64,000 bases of DNA from assembly GCF_024868665.1 (NCBI RefSeq), contig NC_079892.1:3455338-3519337 (forward strand), read 5' to 3'. Positions 12,390 through 24,204 of this stretch are shown piece by piece; position 1 is the stretch's first letter, and every line of letters begins with the position of its first letter. Position numbers and translations under genes: made by a program. Below the pieces are notes generated by a model. It was not told the origin of the DNA. It made no database searches and saw only the letters and a program-made list of their open reading frames with translations. This stretch comes from Triplophysa rosa. Lineage: Eukaryota; Chordata; Actinopteri; Cypriniformes; Nemacheilidae.

Positions 12390-13560
12390 TGTGTTTGGAA
12401 TTGAGAATGTAGTATATATACAATTCTAAAGAAGATCAACTGGAAACAGGACTGGAAACATTGCAACACAGAACTGTCAGATAAAACAGCAGCTTGCATC
12501 TGAACGATGGCAGAGATGCTGACAGACCCAGAACACAAAGATTCACATCAAAGAGGAGCTGGAAGCAACGGTTTTAAATGTTTTGACAGTTTTGAAAGAG
12601 CTCAGATAGATACACAAGAGAGAAAACAACATCAATAGTGTAACATTCAGAGAAATCAACAGCGCCGCCCTCTGGTCTGGAGGTAGATCTGATCAAAGAC
12701 TCTGTGAGATGACGAAGGCTGCAAATGATTCAAAACATATTTCTTAAAAACACACCTTAGAAAGGTCAAAGTATTTGTTAACCATATCGATGCGTTGTTC
12801 GCGAAAATGCCCTCCGGGTGTAATTTCCATATGTGAAATGCCCAGCATCCTCCGACCTCTTACTGACAGCGCTGTAAACGAGAACAGACCGCGTGTGACG
12901 GCACAGAATAGACATCATGCTCGGCCTGTCAAATGCATGTAAACAAAACATGCTGTGGGGAGCGCGTGTGTTTTGATGTTCACCTTGTGATGTCGATTTA
13001 CCGCTGTCTTGCACGCCCCATCAAAACGTCACGATGGCAGCGTCGGGACAGCGGTGAACCGTGCCACGGGCGCGGGGCCTGTTTGAGTTGATTGATGGGA
13101 TGGATGTTTGAACGTTCCTCTCTCAGGGCCGTAAGAGCATTGACCCCTCCGTCAACAGAGCTCGATGAGTCCAACAGCAATGATTGATGACCTGAGACTA
13201 ATATTTAACACACACACACAAATAATAGCACACATTAATATATGCAAGTACACCACAATACAGTGCTCACAGTGATATGAATCTTGTTTGATTTTTATAT
13301 TTCATACTTAGGAAAATGTGAATGACGCTGGTTGACATGTTGTTCATATGACGTTCTAAATGGTTTTCAGCATGTTGCTATGTGGTTCCTATCGGATGTT
13401 TTGAATGACAGTCCTTCAGAGAGTCTCCAGGATTTTATGGTCTCTAGATACAGTATGACAGGGTTTATTGTCTTTTATTATATGTCATGTGTCAAGAAAA
13501 TGTTGCATCCTTCAAAAACATAATTGAAATATTAATATATCACTTTCAATTATGGCCATT
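12390..13560. other. No gene seen
   Basis: 12780-13200 is less A+T-rich than the neighbourhood and has minus-strand frames of 60-78 codons without recognisable domains. No CpG-island-like density. Confidence 0.3.
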
Positions 13561-13989
13561 TATGCCTCTTATGAAAAAATATATACGAAAATATACGTAA
13601 TATTTAAAAAAATATATAATAAATATATATATTTAGTGCACCCCTCAAAAATATTACAGGGATATTATTAATCATTATTAATATCAGTAATCATTTATGG
13701 ATATTTATGCTTTTCACGTCAAAATAATAATAAATATAAAAGGCTAATAAGTAATATTATAAAAATAATAATATGTATAAATAATAAAGCCTTCAGAAAT
13801 ATAATTGGAATAATATTACTATTAGTTATTTACTATCAGTGATAAATTATGGGCATTTATGTTTTTTTATGTCATACATATAAAAAAATATAAGTAATAT
13901 TTAAAAAATAATAAATATAATAATATACATAATTAATGTAAAGTATAATAACAAGAACAATAATAATACATATAAAATATTTAAATATA

Positions 13990-14025
<36 letters not shown>

Positions 14026-14055
14026 CTGTTTATAAATAAATATATATATATTGTC
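13560..14055. repeat. A+T-rich low-complexity tract with an AT microsatellite
   Basis: Long runs of ATA/TAT-rich sequence with a pure AT dinucleotide run at about 13994-14022. Confidence 0.8.
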
Positions 14056-15454
14056 TTAGGCTTATGTAGAATGCTGAGACAATTGTCATGTTAGTCATTC
14101 AGAATGGATTCCGTTGACGTTTTCAAAAGGGACTTTTGAACACAATGCATTGGAAAGACATGAGATGTTTTTACAGGATTGTATCTTCAGGATTGTGCAC
14201 ACCTGTTATTGAGGACACAATGTGAGGGTTGGACTCATGCCAGGGGGTCAGGAGAGTTCATTACAAATGGACTTCCAAAATCTGATGAAGAACACAAGAA
14301 CACAATGTTTGGTTCAACTCATATACAGCAAATAAATGCAGTGTTGTATTTATATGTTCCATGACTATGTCTTTGTCTTTAAATTTCTTTATATGATCCG
14401 CAGTATTTTAATGGTGAAAACAAGACAGTGTCATGCCAGACAAATGTATGCCAGATGTATGGCTGTTCAAGTGTGTGGTTACAGATGTTAAGTTAATTGA
14501 TGTATTGATTGTGAGGTTCATATGCCTGTTGAATGGTGTGTGTGATTTGATCTGCTGTTATTTAACTAAATGTATCACTTACACTTATAATGATCAAAAG
14601 TGACTTTCAATAACTTATATTTCACTTACTGTATAAATCACATGAGTCATACTGTAAATATGTGGTCGAGGCAGAGCAGTGCATCCTGGGATGCGCACAT
14701 CTAATGCAGTGCATTCTGGGATCTGAAAATTCGCGGCAAGGTGGTATTTATTACTTAGGCTACCTAGGCAAACACATTCACACTTTTCACCCTTTAATAG
14801 GCCTCTTTGTACAATTAATGTAACCATTAGCATTTTAATGGCCAATTGAAATGTTGCAGTTGGTTAAGCGGAAAGCCAAGAAACACAGCAATTATCTATC
14901 CGACCTCTGTGTCTAAGCCTCCGGACACGGAGAAAAAAAGAAGTTCTGTAGCAGATCTAAACTCTCGACTCTGGAGAATGTAATCTGGTTGATTGACAGC
15001 CTCATTACCAGATTACTTGGATCTCAGTTGTCTTGACTTTGAGAGCAAACGCACATGGACCAAAGACCTTTAGATGTTGTTTCGTATTCTTAACATGAAA
15101 ACCACATTCGTGAATGATATGATGTTGGCATTGTATTGCGCCAAAAGAAAATCGATAGAAACTTCTCGTCATATGGGACTTAGTGTTAAAGATTGGACTT
15201 TACCCGTTCACACGAAGAATGGTAACTAAAACAAAAAAATTTAGCCACAAAATGTTTGTATTCTGCAAAGAAATAGGGAGCTTATTTCCGGAGGATATCT
15301 CTGAATAATAATAAGAAAAATACAAAGGAAGATTTAGAAACACAACAGAATGAAAATGGAATGTGCAGTCACAGAAAGACTATAATATGAAAATAGCCTC
15401 TTTACTAAATGGAATAAAATGTGCATTCATCTGTTTGAGACTGTTAACCTGCTT
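14056..15454. other. No gene seen; paired ZNF143-like motifs at 14672-14724
   Basis: GCAGTGCATCCTGGGAT and GCAGTGCATTCTGGGAT lie about 35 bp apart in direct orientation. They resemble the ZNF143/THAP11 site. Otherwise nothing recognised. Confidence 0.3.
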
Positions 15455-15455
15455 G

Positions 15456-15487
<32 letters not shown>

Positions 15488-15508
15488 TCTCTCTCTCTCT
15501 CTCTCTCA
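15455..15508 (+). repeat. CT dinucleotide microsatellite
   Basis: About 26 CT units with a single CA interruption near 15481. Confidence 0.95.
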
Positions 15509-16088
15509 GATTGAATTTTGAGTAATTAATGCATGCGGTGAGATGGATGAGAGGCAGCGAGACATGAGTGAGATGAAGCTCTCTGACAGCATGTTTATGA
15601 GGTGTCAGATTGTGTTTGGGTCGGGGAAGCTGAAGGGGGCGGAGAGGGAGACGCTCAAGAGCGCCACGGCGTGACCCATTTGCTCTGTTTGGAACGGTTC
15701 CCCTGGTTCAGTGGAGTTGTGATGAGGTGCTCGGGATGGCTCTGGCGTTCCGATCCGCAGATCTGAATCTCGCTCCCTGACATGGCAGAGCATGACTCAG
15801 CTGTCAGAATCACAAACACGCGTTCTACCGGTCATCTGTGCCACGCCTGGAGATGCCCGTTCACACTGAATTGTGTTTCTGTTGCAGTTAACGTCTACGG
15901 ACAGCATCTCTCAATTATTACAGACGATTCCTACAGGCGTTCAGATTGCGAAAACGCTTTTACAGTCATGCAAGGCGGGGGGGTTAATATGCTAAATGTG
16001 AAGCACAGAATTATTATTTTTTGTGCGGTTAGTCTCCATTTTCTTTTTAATGTGGGACTGATGAATGTCGTTACGATTGGCTGGATGT
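15509..16088. other. No gene seen
   Basis: The 133-codon frame starting at 15782 runs into the GACCAGC repeat and has no recognisable domain, so it is probably chance. Confidence 0.35.
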
Positions 16089-16256
16089 CCCAGCCATGCT
16101 TTGAAGACCAGCCACAACTAGCCTACGATGGTTTGCTGGTCTTGGCTGGTTTAAGATGGTCCAGCTTTCCCAAACCCATTTAAACCAATTGAACCATCAG
16201 ACCAGAACAAACCAGTTTGGTGGTCAGCCGAGACCAGAAAGACCAGCCTAGGCTTT
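16089..16256. repeat. GACCAGC / GCTGGTC interspersed repeat
   Basis: Many copies of GACCAG and its complement, including TGCTGGTCTTGGCTGGTTTA. A common fish word family, also seen at 585-786. The arms are partly inverted. Confidence 0.55.
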
Positions 16257-16292
16257 TTTTTCTCAAAGTAGATGTCCATAGTCATTGTTGTA

Positions 16293-16397
16293 CACTCTAA
16301 ATCAAATACTGTTTTTGGTTTGTTGGTTGAAATTAACTTTGAAGACGTCCTTATTTGACCCAACCATGGGTTGACACAACCCAACATTTTTAAAGTG
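16293..16397. mobile_element. Short MITE with ACACTCTAAA / TTTAAAGTGT ends
   Basis: About 105 bp. The minus strand reads TTTAAAAATGTTGGGTTGTG then CAACCCATGGTTGGGTCAAA, a motif I recall from a frequent fish MITE. Confidence 0.5.
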
Positions 16398-17204
16398 TCA
16401 AAGTAAAGAATCTATGATATAAAGCATTATGGGTAGACTTGATTTGCAACCTGTTTTCATCTTCACAGACGTTTCTCATCAGGAGCAGGAAGTAATGCAT
16501 TTTTAACTTGAAATGCATGTTGCGTTTCAAATGATCCAATTTCCCCATGTTTATTAGACATGCAGAAATCCAGCTGTCAGAAAATAAAAGGCCGTTGATT
16601 GTTAAATCCATACTCGTCTGACTTTCCTCCCCAGGATCAGATTCCATTGTAATTGGCAAAGGAGACAAAGAGTGGACACACACACACAAAGACACGATAT
16701 GAACATGATATTTTATGTATAGCTTTTGTGGGGGCTCCCCATTGAGATGTGTTTTTCTCCATTAGTGGTAGCCATAGTCATTAAAGATTAAAAAACATAA
16801 AAATATGCCTTTTAGTACAGTTAAATGTCGTGTTTGTTTCCTGTTGAAATTGGAAGTTGGGGCGGCCACGGTACAAATGTGTTTTAATGGCTAACAGTCA
16901 TTCATGTTATTGAAATGTCAAAGTCATTTGCTTTTTAATGCTGCAGGTGGTATTTAAAATGTATGACATGTCAAATATTTTCTGTCTGTGTGTACAGTAT
17001 GAGTCATTAGTGATTTGTGTATGTTTAAAGAAAGTACATTTGCATATCTTCTAAACTGTATTTGGTCAAATTACTTTTTTCAGAAAACATTACTGGTGTG
17101 CATCGCTTTTTGCCCTCAGAATGCTGAAGTTCCCACGTCGACCAGCAGGGGCAAACTGTTTCATGCTAACCAGTCAAAGCATTTGGTAAGAACACAACAT
17201 TACA
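16398..17204. other. No gene seen
   Basis: Minus-strand frame 16390-16695 and plus-strand frame 17015-17290 have no recognisable domain. Confidence 0.35.
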
Positions 17205-17570
17205 CACATGAGCAGAGGTGTAAAGAGTACCTGAAAACCTCAACACTTAAGAGACACGTCAGTGAAAAACAAGAAACAGATGATTCGTGAGGAGAGCAAT
17301 CGCATTTATTTTCTTAAATCATAATAAGACTGAACACCTCAAAATTGCAACAAATCATGGTCGACACCATAACCTACGTCATTACAAACACCCTAAGTCT
17401 CATTTAAGCTCAAGTGCTCATAAGTAAACCAAAGTCCTTCAAAAAGGTCTCTTCAATATAACAGATAAATAAAATAATGTTAAGTAGAATTAAAAAGTCA
17501 AAGCCTTTTTGCACTGGACATGCTGGTTTGGGCCTCATCGCCAGCTGCAGTCATGTCCTCATTTCACATA

Positions 17571-17640
17571 CACTGTTAGCCCTTACCTGCCATTTCTACA
17601 GTAATATATTGGCAACACTGTTGCCTGCTAGTTACTGTAG
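17571..17640 (+). repeat. Left arm of an internal inverted repeat pair
   Basis: Contains TTAGCCCTTACCTGCCATTT and CAGTAATATATTGGCAACAC. Its near-exact reverse complement lies at 18535-18604. Confidence 0.85.
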
Positions 17641-18534
17641 GTGTTTTACAGTAAACTACTGCAATGGCTGTTTGAAGATACATTATTAAAGAATCTATTA
17701 ACGCACTTAAGTCACACAGTCTTAGATGAACAAGTGTAAATAACAGATGAACACAATAAATCTGTCAAGATTTCACCAGAGGAGAATTAAACACAAACAT
17801 CAATAACATCTTCACATATTACAGACACCACTTTCACTTTATTTCTGTCATCTGTGTAAGATCTTATTGAGATTTAACTCTAGTTCATAGTGGTTCAATT
17901 ATGTTTTAAGTCACCATTATGGCGATCAGTGTTTGCTTTGGTTGGACTCTTTGACTTTCTTGTAGCTTTAAAATGTACACTTATACAATAACACTGAAAG
18001 GGACTTTACAGGAACCGCAACTTTATGTTTGCTTAGTAACTGAAGATACATCTGAAAGAATTCAATCATTAAATAATAATAATATAGCATTTAAGATTTA
18101 TTAAGATATGTTTGGTAAAGTGATTACATGTTATAATGGAAAGATCTCTGTCAGAAAATCTTTCTTTGCAATTGAGACACAGTTAGACACTTGACATACA
18201 AACCTCATCAATGGTGACAAACAATCATGAATGAGTTTTGTACTATGTACCCAGCATGCATTGCAGCATGAAGCTGTTCAGTTGATTGTCACCATTGTTG
18301 AGATTCATATGTGAATTGTTCATTTCTCTGTGTCCGACTCATTCTATAGGTTAATATTTTGTCTATATAGTGTGAGAGCACTTTTGAAAATTGAAATACT
18401 ATACATTCTTTTTACTGGTTTACATCACTTCATGGCAATAGTCCCACCACATGGTCAAATTTTGAGCAAACATGTTTAGAGCACATTTAGGAAGAGTTAG
18501 TTTTAAAAATAAGAGCTTTTGTAGATGTGTGACC

Positions 18535-18604
18535 TACAGTAACTAGCTGGCAACAGTGTTGCCAATATATTACTGTAGAAATAGCGGGTAAGGGCTAACC
18601 GTGT
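18535..18604 (-). repeat. Right arm of the internal inverted repeat pair
   Basis: Reverse complement of 17571-17640 with a handful of differences. The intervening 894 bp have no coding content. Confidence 0.85.
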
Positions 18605-19359
18605 GTAAACCGCCAGCGATTGACATCTACCTGATACTGCACTCATATTCGTATAAAGAAGACATGTTGACAAGTTTTTGTAAGTTAGAGCAAAATCCAC
18701 AAGATTGTAGTACCTTCATTGCCCTGTGAATGGCAATATTAATTATAAGATAGGTGCCATGCAAAATGTAATGTGTAACTGCATTAGTCATTACAAATGT
18801 AGTGGAGTAAAGAGTAAATATACTTGTTCAAAAATGTAGTTAAGTAGAGAGTAAAAGTTGCTAATATCTTTAATACTCAGTACAACTACAAAGTAGCCAA
18901 AAAAATACTTAAGTAAAGTAACTAAGTACATTTACTCCAATACTTTACACCACTGCACATGAGACACTGGAGTAATGCTTACTCTGGACTCTTGCCCGTG
19001 TGGTCTGTATAGGATGAAGGGCGGCTTCATTTCTCCTGACAAGCCGTTTGTTTTGGTCTCAGCTCTTGGCCTGAAATTGCTGATGGTTTATTTCTGCAGT
19101 CAGATCTGCTCTGTATACTGCTAACTCCTCATGAGTGTGTGTCGTGTTTTCATTGCAGACGAATGAAGGCTGGACTTTCATGGGAAAGAGGCTGTGAAAA
19201 ATAAAGTGGGATGCTCAATGGGCGAGCTGTGATGAGCACTTAGAGAGAATGGTCTTTCTGTAAATGTACAGTTGTATTCATCACAACGAGATTTACCAAA
19301 CTTTGACATGTTACTGGAACATGATTTTGTTATACCCTAAAAGTGAAATGTCTATATGT

Positions 19360-20070
19360 ATCTGTCTGTCTGCCTATAGTACATATATACAGTACACATA
19401 TATCTGTCAGTCAGTAAGGATATACTGTATTTAGGTGTCTGTCTGTATGTGTACATGAGTATCTGACTGTCTACCTATAGGTATTTATACGTGTCTGTCT
19501 GTAGGTATATGCTGTATATATTGTAGGTGTCTGTCTATAGGTGTGTATATAAGTATCTGTCTGTCCACCTACAGGTATTTATATGTGTCTGTATGTAGAT
19601 ACATACTGTATATAGGTGTCTGTCTGTATGTGTACTTGAGTAACTGACTGTCTACCTATACATATTTAAATGTGTCTGTCTATAGGTACAGTATATGCTG
19701 TATATAGTTGTCTGTCTATAGGTGTGTATATAAGTATCTGTCTGTCCACTCTTTGGTATTTATATGTCTCTGTCTGTAGGTACGTACTGTATATACTGTA
19801 GGTATCTGTCCATAGGTGTATATATGTCTCTGTCTGTCTACCTATAGGTATTTATACATGTCTGTAGGTATATAATGTATATAGGTGTCTGTCTGTAACT
19901 GAATGTATGTATCTGTCTCTCTGTCTGCCTATATGTATATAGGTATGTGAATAGATTATTTTAGCTGTATGTATAGGTGTCTGCCTTTTATTAGCTATAT
20001 GTAGAGGTGTCTATCTGAAGATACAGAACATGTATGGCTGTCTGTCTGTCTGTCTATCTACCTTTCTCTC
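19360..20070 (+). repeat. TCTG/TATA minisatellite with higher-order structure
   Basis: Diverged units of about 87-94 bp built from GTCTGTCTGT and TATATAGGTG words. Anchors at 19449, 19543, 19630 and 19724 alternate between two types (GTGTACnTGAGTA and GTGTATATAAGTA). The distance between like types is 181 bp both times, so the array grew as dimers. Confidence 0.8.
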
Positions 20071-21614
20071 TGTTGTAATTGGAACCTTTATGTTTAAGAG
20101 ATAGCAATGATTGGTTATTAAAATTATGTATCTCCTCTAACAAAGGATGTTGATTAATTGATTATCATGTCTTGCATGAATCATGTTAAGTGTTTGAATA
20201 AGTCGTCTAGTTGTTATTGGTGTTCTTGTCTCAAGCAGATGATTTGGGTGTGGGCAGTTCAGCAGTGCTGATTTATATCCTGACCCGGCGTCTCATGCGG
20301 GCTCGGCCGGATCAGAGGCGCTGAACGGATCTCTAGGGAGGTTCAAAGGCTGATGTCTATTCATCTGAACCACAGCAAACCCAGTAACATGTCACACACA
20401 GCCCACAAACAACTGGAAATTGTCAATCATTCAGGGGTCATATAATAGAAAATCTAATTTGTCATTGCACTTTTGATATAATTGAATGTTCAGCTATAGA
20501 GTAACTTAAAGGTCAAACACAGGAAGCAGTTCCATATTAATAGTGTGCTTTATGTTGTCAACATCATTCAGTCAAAAATTATATTTAGTACGACTCCTCC
20601 AGGCTAAATGCATTAGGTTACACCAACACATGTCATTTTTATGGGTTAGATAAAGTCGAAAGTATTCTTTTAAATATTTTGTCTATTCAAGCTTTGGTTT
20701 TTCCTACTTTCATACGGCACGATCAGAAAAGGCATTTTCTTTCACAGTGATGTGTGCTGAATCATTTTTCAGTTCTGATTGTTCGGGCCGCTGCCGGGAG
20801 GTAAATGTGGAGGACTTTAATTGAATACCCAGGTACCACCCCTTCAGGCACAATAGTTGACAGAGGGTCAGTGGGTCTACTTTGAGGAACCCAATGTTGT
20901 TACTTGAAGCATTTTTAATACCCTGTGCTTTCAGAAGCTGTTAAAAAAACTAGGTGACAGGTTCCAGTAAATGTCAAACTATAACGTGAAGCTAATCAGT
21001 GGAGTTTAGCGACAGGCCTGAAATCCCTGACGCCGCAGGTTTCCGTCCTGTATGACCTTATCATACAAGTGCCTCCCGCTCTCATATGAAGCCTGTGGGT
21101 CAGGACTAAGTGCTTTATACTGGCCACAGTTCAGTGGAAGTGAAAGACGAGCTATCGGCGGCCTTTCTTTTCTCTCTCTTTTACTCTCCCTCTATTCTTT
21201 CATCCCGCCGGCCAGGGAGGTGGTTTGATAGCTGACAGTTTAATTGAGGAAATGAGTGCGCTGAGATGTGTCAGGCTTCTGGTTTTTGGTCTGGAGGATC
21301 ATCTGGACTCGTTCTGGTACCAGCAGGTTCGATTGGCCCTTTTTACCCACCGGCCAAATCATTTATGACAGTTATTGGTCTCCAGTCCACGAGCAAATGG
21401 CCGGACACGGCGGCCCGGAGTGGCATTCTATTTATTGAGAGATGATATCTGTGCTTTATGACAAAATGACACTACAGTGTTCTCAGGAAGGTTACACAGT
21501 TATGGCCGTTGAACGCTGATGGATTGGGCAAGTGTGTGTTGAGTTACAGACATAATGAGCTCTTGTGCTAACACTTTCTGTATGCTGGGTTTTGTATACG
21601 CGGCTGTAAAACCT
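20071..21614. other. No gene seen; non-repetitive stretch
   Basis: No exon. 21330-21460 (TTTTTACCCACCGGCCAAAT, CATTTATGACAGTTATTGG) is non-repetitive and could be conserved non-coding DNA. Confidence 0.3.
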
Positions 21615-22587
21615 TTAAAGGTGTGATGAACTGGGCTTGTTTATTGTTTTATACTGTTGTATGAGGTCTACTTATGACGTTCGCGTGGTTTTTACATTCA
21701 AAAACATCAAAATCGATAAGTAATAGGCTATTTTCTAGCCGGGTTTTGAGGCCGGCTCGACAAACGATCGGTTTGAATGGGCGTTCCGCCATGAAGACTT
21801 GGAAGTAAACGCCCACTGCTATGATTGGATAGCAGTTTGCGTAGTAAACTTAGTTGGAGCCTTCTGTGAATTTGGTTAGAGACGTAATGTTAGGTTACAC
21901 ATTCGCCCTATTCGCACAGGATTAGTATTATCTGGGGACCTCCTGTGATTTAGAAATGACCTGGGCGCATGTGGCGCATTAGCACATGATAAACGAAGCC
22001 TGTGATTTTACTCAAATTTACTGATTTATTTCCCGGATGTGATGGCAAGGCTTTGCGTATAGATTGTATAGCCTATAGTTGTATGGTGTTTAATGATATC
22101 CGTACCTGTCAACGTTTGAGCCCTGTGATCGCGAACCGGACATAAGATCACCGCGATCGCGAATCTCAAATGTTACGAGAGTTTCCATGATAAATAAACA
22201 AACGGGAGACTCCCGGTAACTTATGGATATGACCCAGCACCCGAAATAATACCAAAACACTTCAAATCAGCCTCCATTATTTGCAAACGGTGGATACCTT
22301 GAAAAATGATATATGAGCTCGCCAAATCACAGCGATCTCTAACAAAGCAATAGTGATGCATAGTACAAAAATGTATATAAAAATAATATATTAATTAATT
22401 AAATATGAATTTGTCTAATGGCATTTTTTTATAGCCAAACAAAAAAGTAAAACACATAAATTAAAGATTTATTTGGCTGATAGCGTTATTTTATTTAGAT
22501 ACTTTGATAATATTGCTATCGTGATTTTTTGCAAGATAACTGAGTAGTAAAAATCAGAAATTGTGACAGCTCTAGTGACACCTTTAA
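21615..22587. mobile_element. TTAA-ended element with TTTAAAGGTGT ends
   Basis: Left TTAAAGGTGTGATGAACTGG and right GACACCTTTAA are short inverted ends at TTAA sites. The left 400 bp match a repeat I recall from cyprinids (GGGTTTTGAGGCCGGCTC, TGGGCGTTCC). The right half is A+T-rich and probably contains a degraded second element. No coding capacity. Confidence 0.55.
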
Positions 22588-23115
22588 ACCATGTAATACA
22601 TTATAAAATGTGTAAATAAATGTGAAATATAACATACCTAATGTGTAGTGTTAAATAAAAATATGTTAATAAACATTAAAATAATTTAAACAAATACATT
22701 TAATTAATGCTTTTTAAAACTGTATTCATGGTTTAAGTCTAATTGTATGGTGTATGAACTGTATACAATAGGCATGCATTATCCCTGTGCTTTGAAAATA
22801 TTACAAAAATTAAGAATGCAAACACTCATTCATCTCACAGGAATTATAAAAAATATTATAGATAAATATCATTAATAATTAATATTTTTTTTATAAAATA
22901 ATGAACTATTATTTTATGAGGTGACTAATCCATACTCATTTGTATGATATAATTCATACAAAAATGTACAGATATTAGAAAAATGCAGTAATATTTATCC
23001 AAAAGCAGAATGTCTGAATAGTAGATCGTATGAATTCATACGAATTACCCACCTTGTAAAAAAGTATTACAAATTGCCATAAGATTGTATTGTGCTAATA
23101 ATACTACATACACCC
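22588..23115. other. A+T-rich, nothing recognised
   Basis: High A+T, no frames above 60 codons. Confidence 0.4.
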
Positions 23116-23225
23116 ATGTTGCGCATTGGTGCTCGTGTGGCCATTATGAGTTCGATTCCAGCTCATTACATTTTCTGTCAAACCTCTCACTATAATTTCC
23201 TATTTTTTCTCTCATCTTGTCTTTA
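23116..23225 (+). mobile_element. Degraded tRNA-derived SINE
   Basis: GAGTTCGATTCC at 23148-23159 matches a pol III B box, preceded by GCGCATTGGTGCTCGTGTGG and followed by a TTTTCTGTCAAACCTCTCAC tail. This order occurs in a zebrafish SINE, from memory. The A-box region is decayed. Confidence 0.45.
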
Positions 23226-23591
23226 GATACATGGAGGAGAAAGCAGGAGGGAAATGAGGAGCAGATGAAATGGAGGTGCAGTCTCTCCATGTACTGTATG
23301 TCATCTTCAATCAAACCATCCGCTTACTGTGAGTCATATGATGCTGAGAGAAGCGCTGTCGCCCTGGGAAACACCTCATCTGACACCAGGCAGGTATTCT
23401 TGTTGTGGAGGGACAGAGTTTGACATTTCGCCTGCATTTGTACAGTTTGTATCTGTACCACCCGCCAGTCTCCCCTCAGCTGGAAAAGAGACCCGACAGG
23501 GCCCGCTTCTCTCTTAAAAATGTCTCTTATTTTCGTTCCGTGGGAATACTCACCTCGCTGAATACCGTCCTTCTGTTTCTGACCGTCTCCA

Positions 23592-23639
<48 letters not shown>

Positions 23640-23879
23640 GGGCAGTGATCTGTGCTGAGGTTAGAGGCCAGCCGATGTGTGCTTTAGTTGTTATCCGTGA
23701 CACTCGAAGTCAAATTCCTCTTATGTATTTATAGATCACATCATGGAAACAAAATTGTCTTTCTCTTTAAAAACTGTGGTAGACATGGTCTGAATTTACA
23801 ACATAACGTTATTGAGAAAGTACATAATGTGTTTAATTATCTTTATGAAGTTGAGGTGGCAGATACGACGTTATATGAC
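23226..23879. other. No gene seen; GA microsatellite at 23594-23638
   Basis: About 22 GA units interrupt otherwise unique sequence. The frames crossing it (up to 109 codons) encode RE dipeptides from the microsatellite and are not genes. Confidence 0.6.
23594..23638 (+). repeat. GA dinucleotide microsatellite
   Basis: Uninterrupted GA run. Confidence 0.97.
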
Positions 23880-24204
23880 TTAAAGGGACAGTTCCAAAAA
23901 TGAAAATTCAGTCATCATTTGCTAAATGTCGTCACTTCAAACCTGTATGACTTTCTTTCTTCTGCAGAACACAAAAGAAGATTTGTGATTTTGATATCTG
24001 GCAATGAATGTTGGTGTCCGAATGGCGGTACCCATTCGTTTCTATTGTTGGACACAAAACCAATGGAAGTCAATGGGGATCAGCGTTGTTTGGTTAGCTA
24101 CATTCATCAAAATATCTTCTTTTGTCTTCTGCGCTAGAAAGAAAGTCATACAGGTTTGAAATGACAAGAGGGTGAGTAAATTTTTAAGCGTACTATCACT
24201 TTAA
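23880..24204 (+). mobile_element. Angel-type element, complete between TTAA sites
   Basis: Starts TTAAAGGGACAGTTCC and ends ATCACTTTAA. The internal words CTTCTGCAGAACACAAAAGA and GGAAGTCAATGGGG are intact. Confidence 0.8.

Larger units (their letters stand above)
17213..18955. mobile_element. Non-autonomous hAT element with perfect 8-bp duplication
   Basis: Begins CAGAGGTGTAAAGAGTAC and ends CTTTACACCACTG, giving imperfect terminal inverted repeats of the form CAGnGGTGTAAAG. It is flanked by identical octamers CACATGAG at 17205-17212 and 18956-18963, the 8-bp target duplication expected of hAT insertion. Its 1743 bp hold no transposase frame, so another element's transposase would be needed. 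Inside, a 70-bp inverted repeat pair (17571-17640 and 18535-18604) suggests a second, older element. Confidence 0.88.

Noticed and set aside
22120..22220. GATCGCG-rich segment as a regulatory site or separate element
   Set aside because: Short palindromic words only; it lies within the TTAA element and gives no consistent ends.
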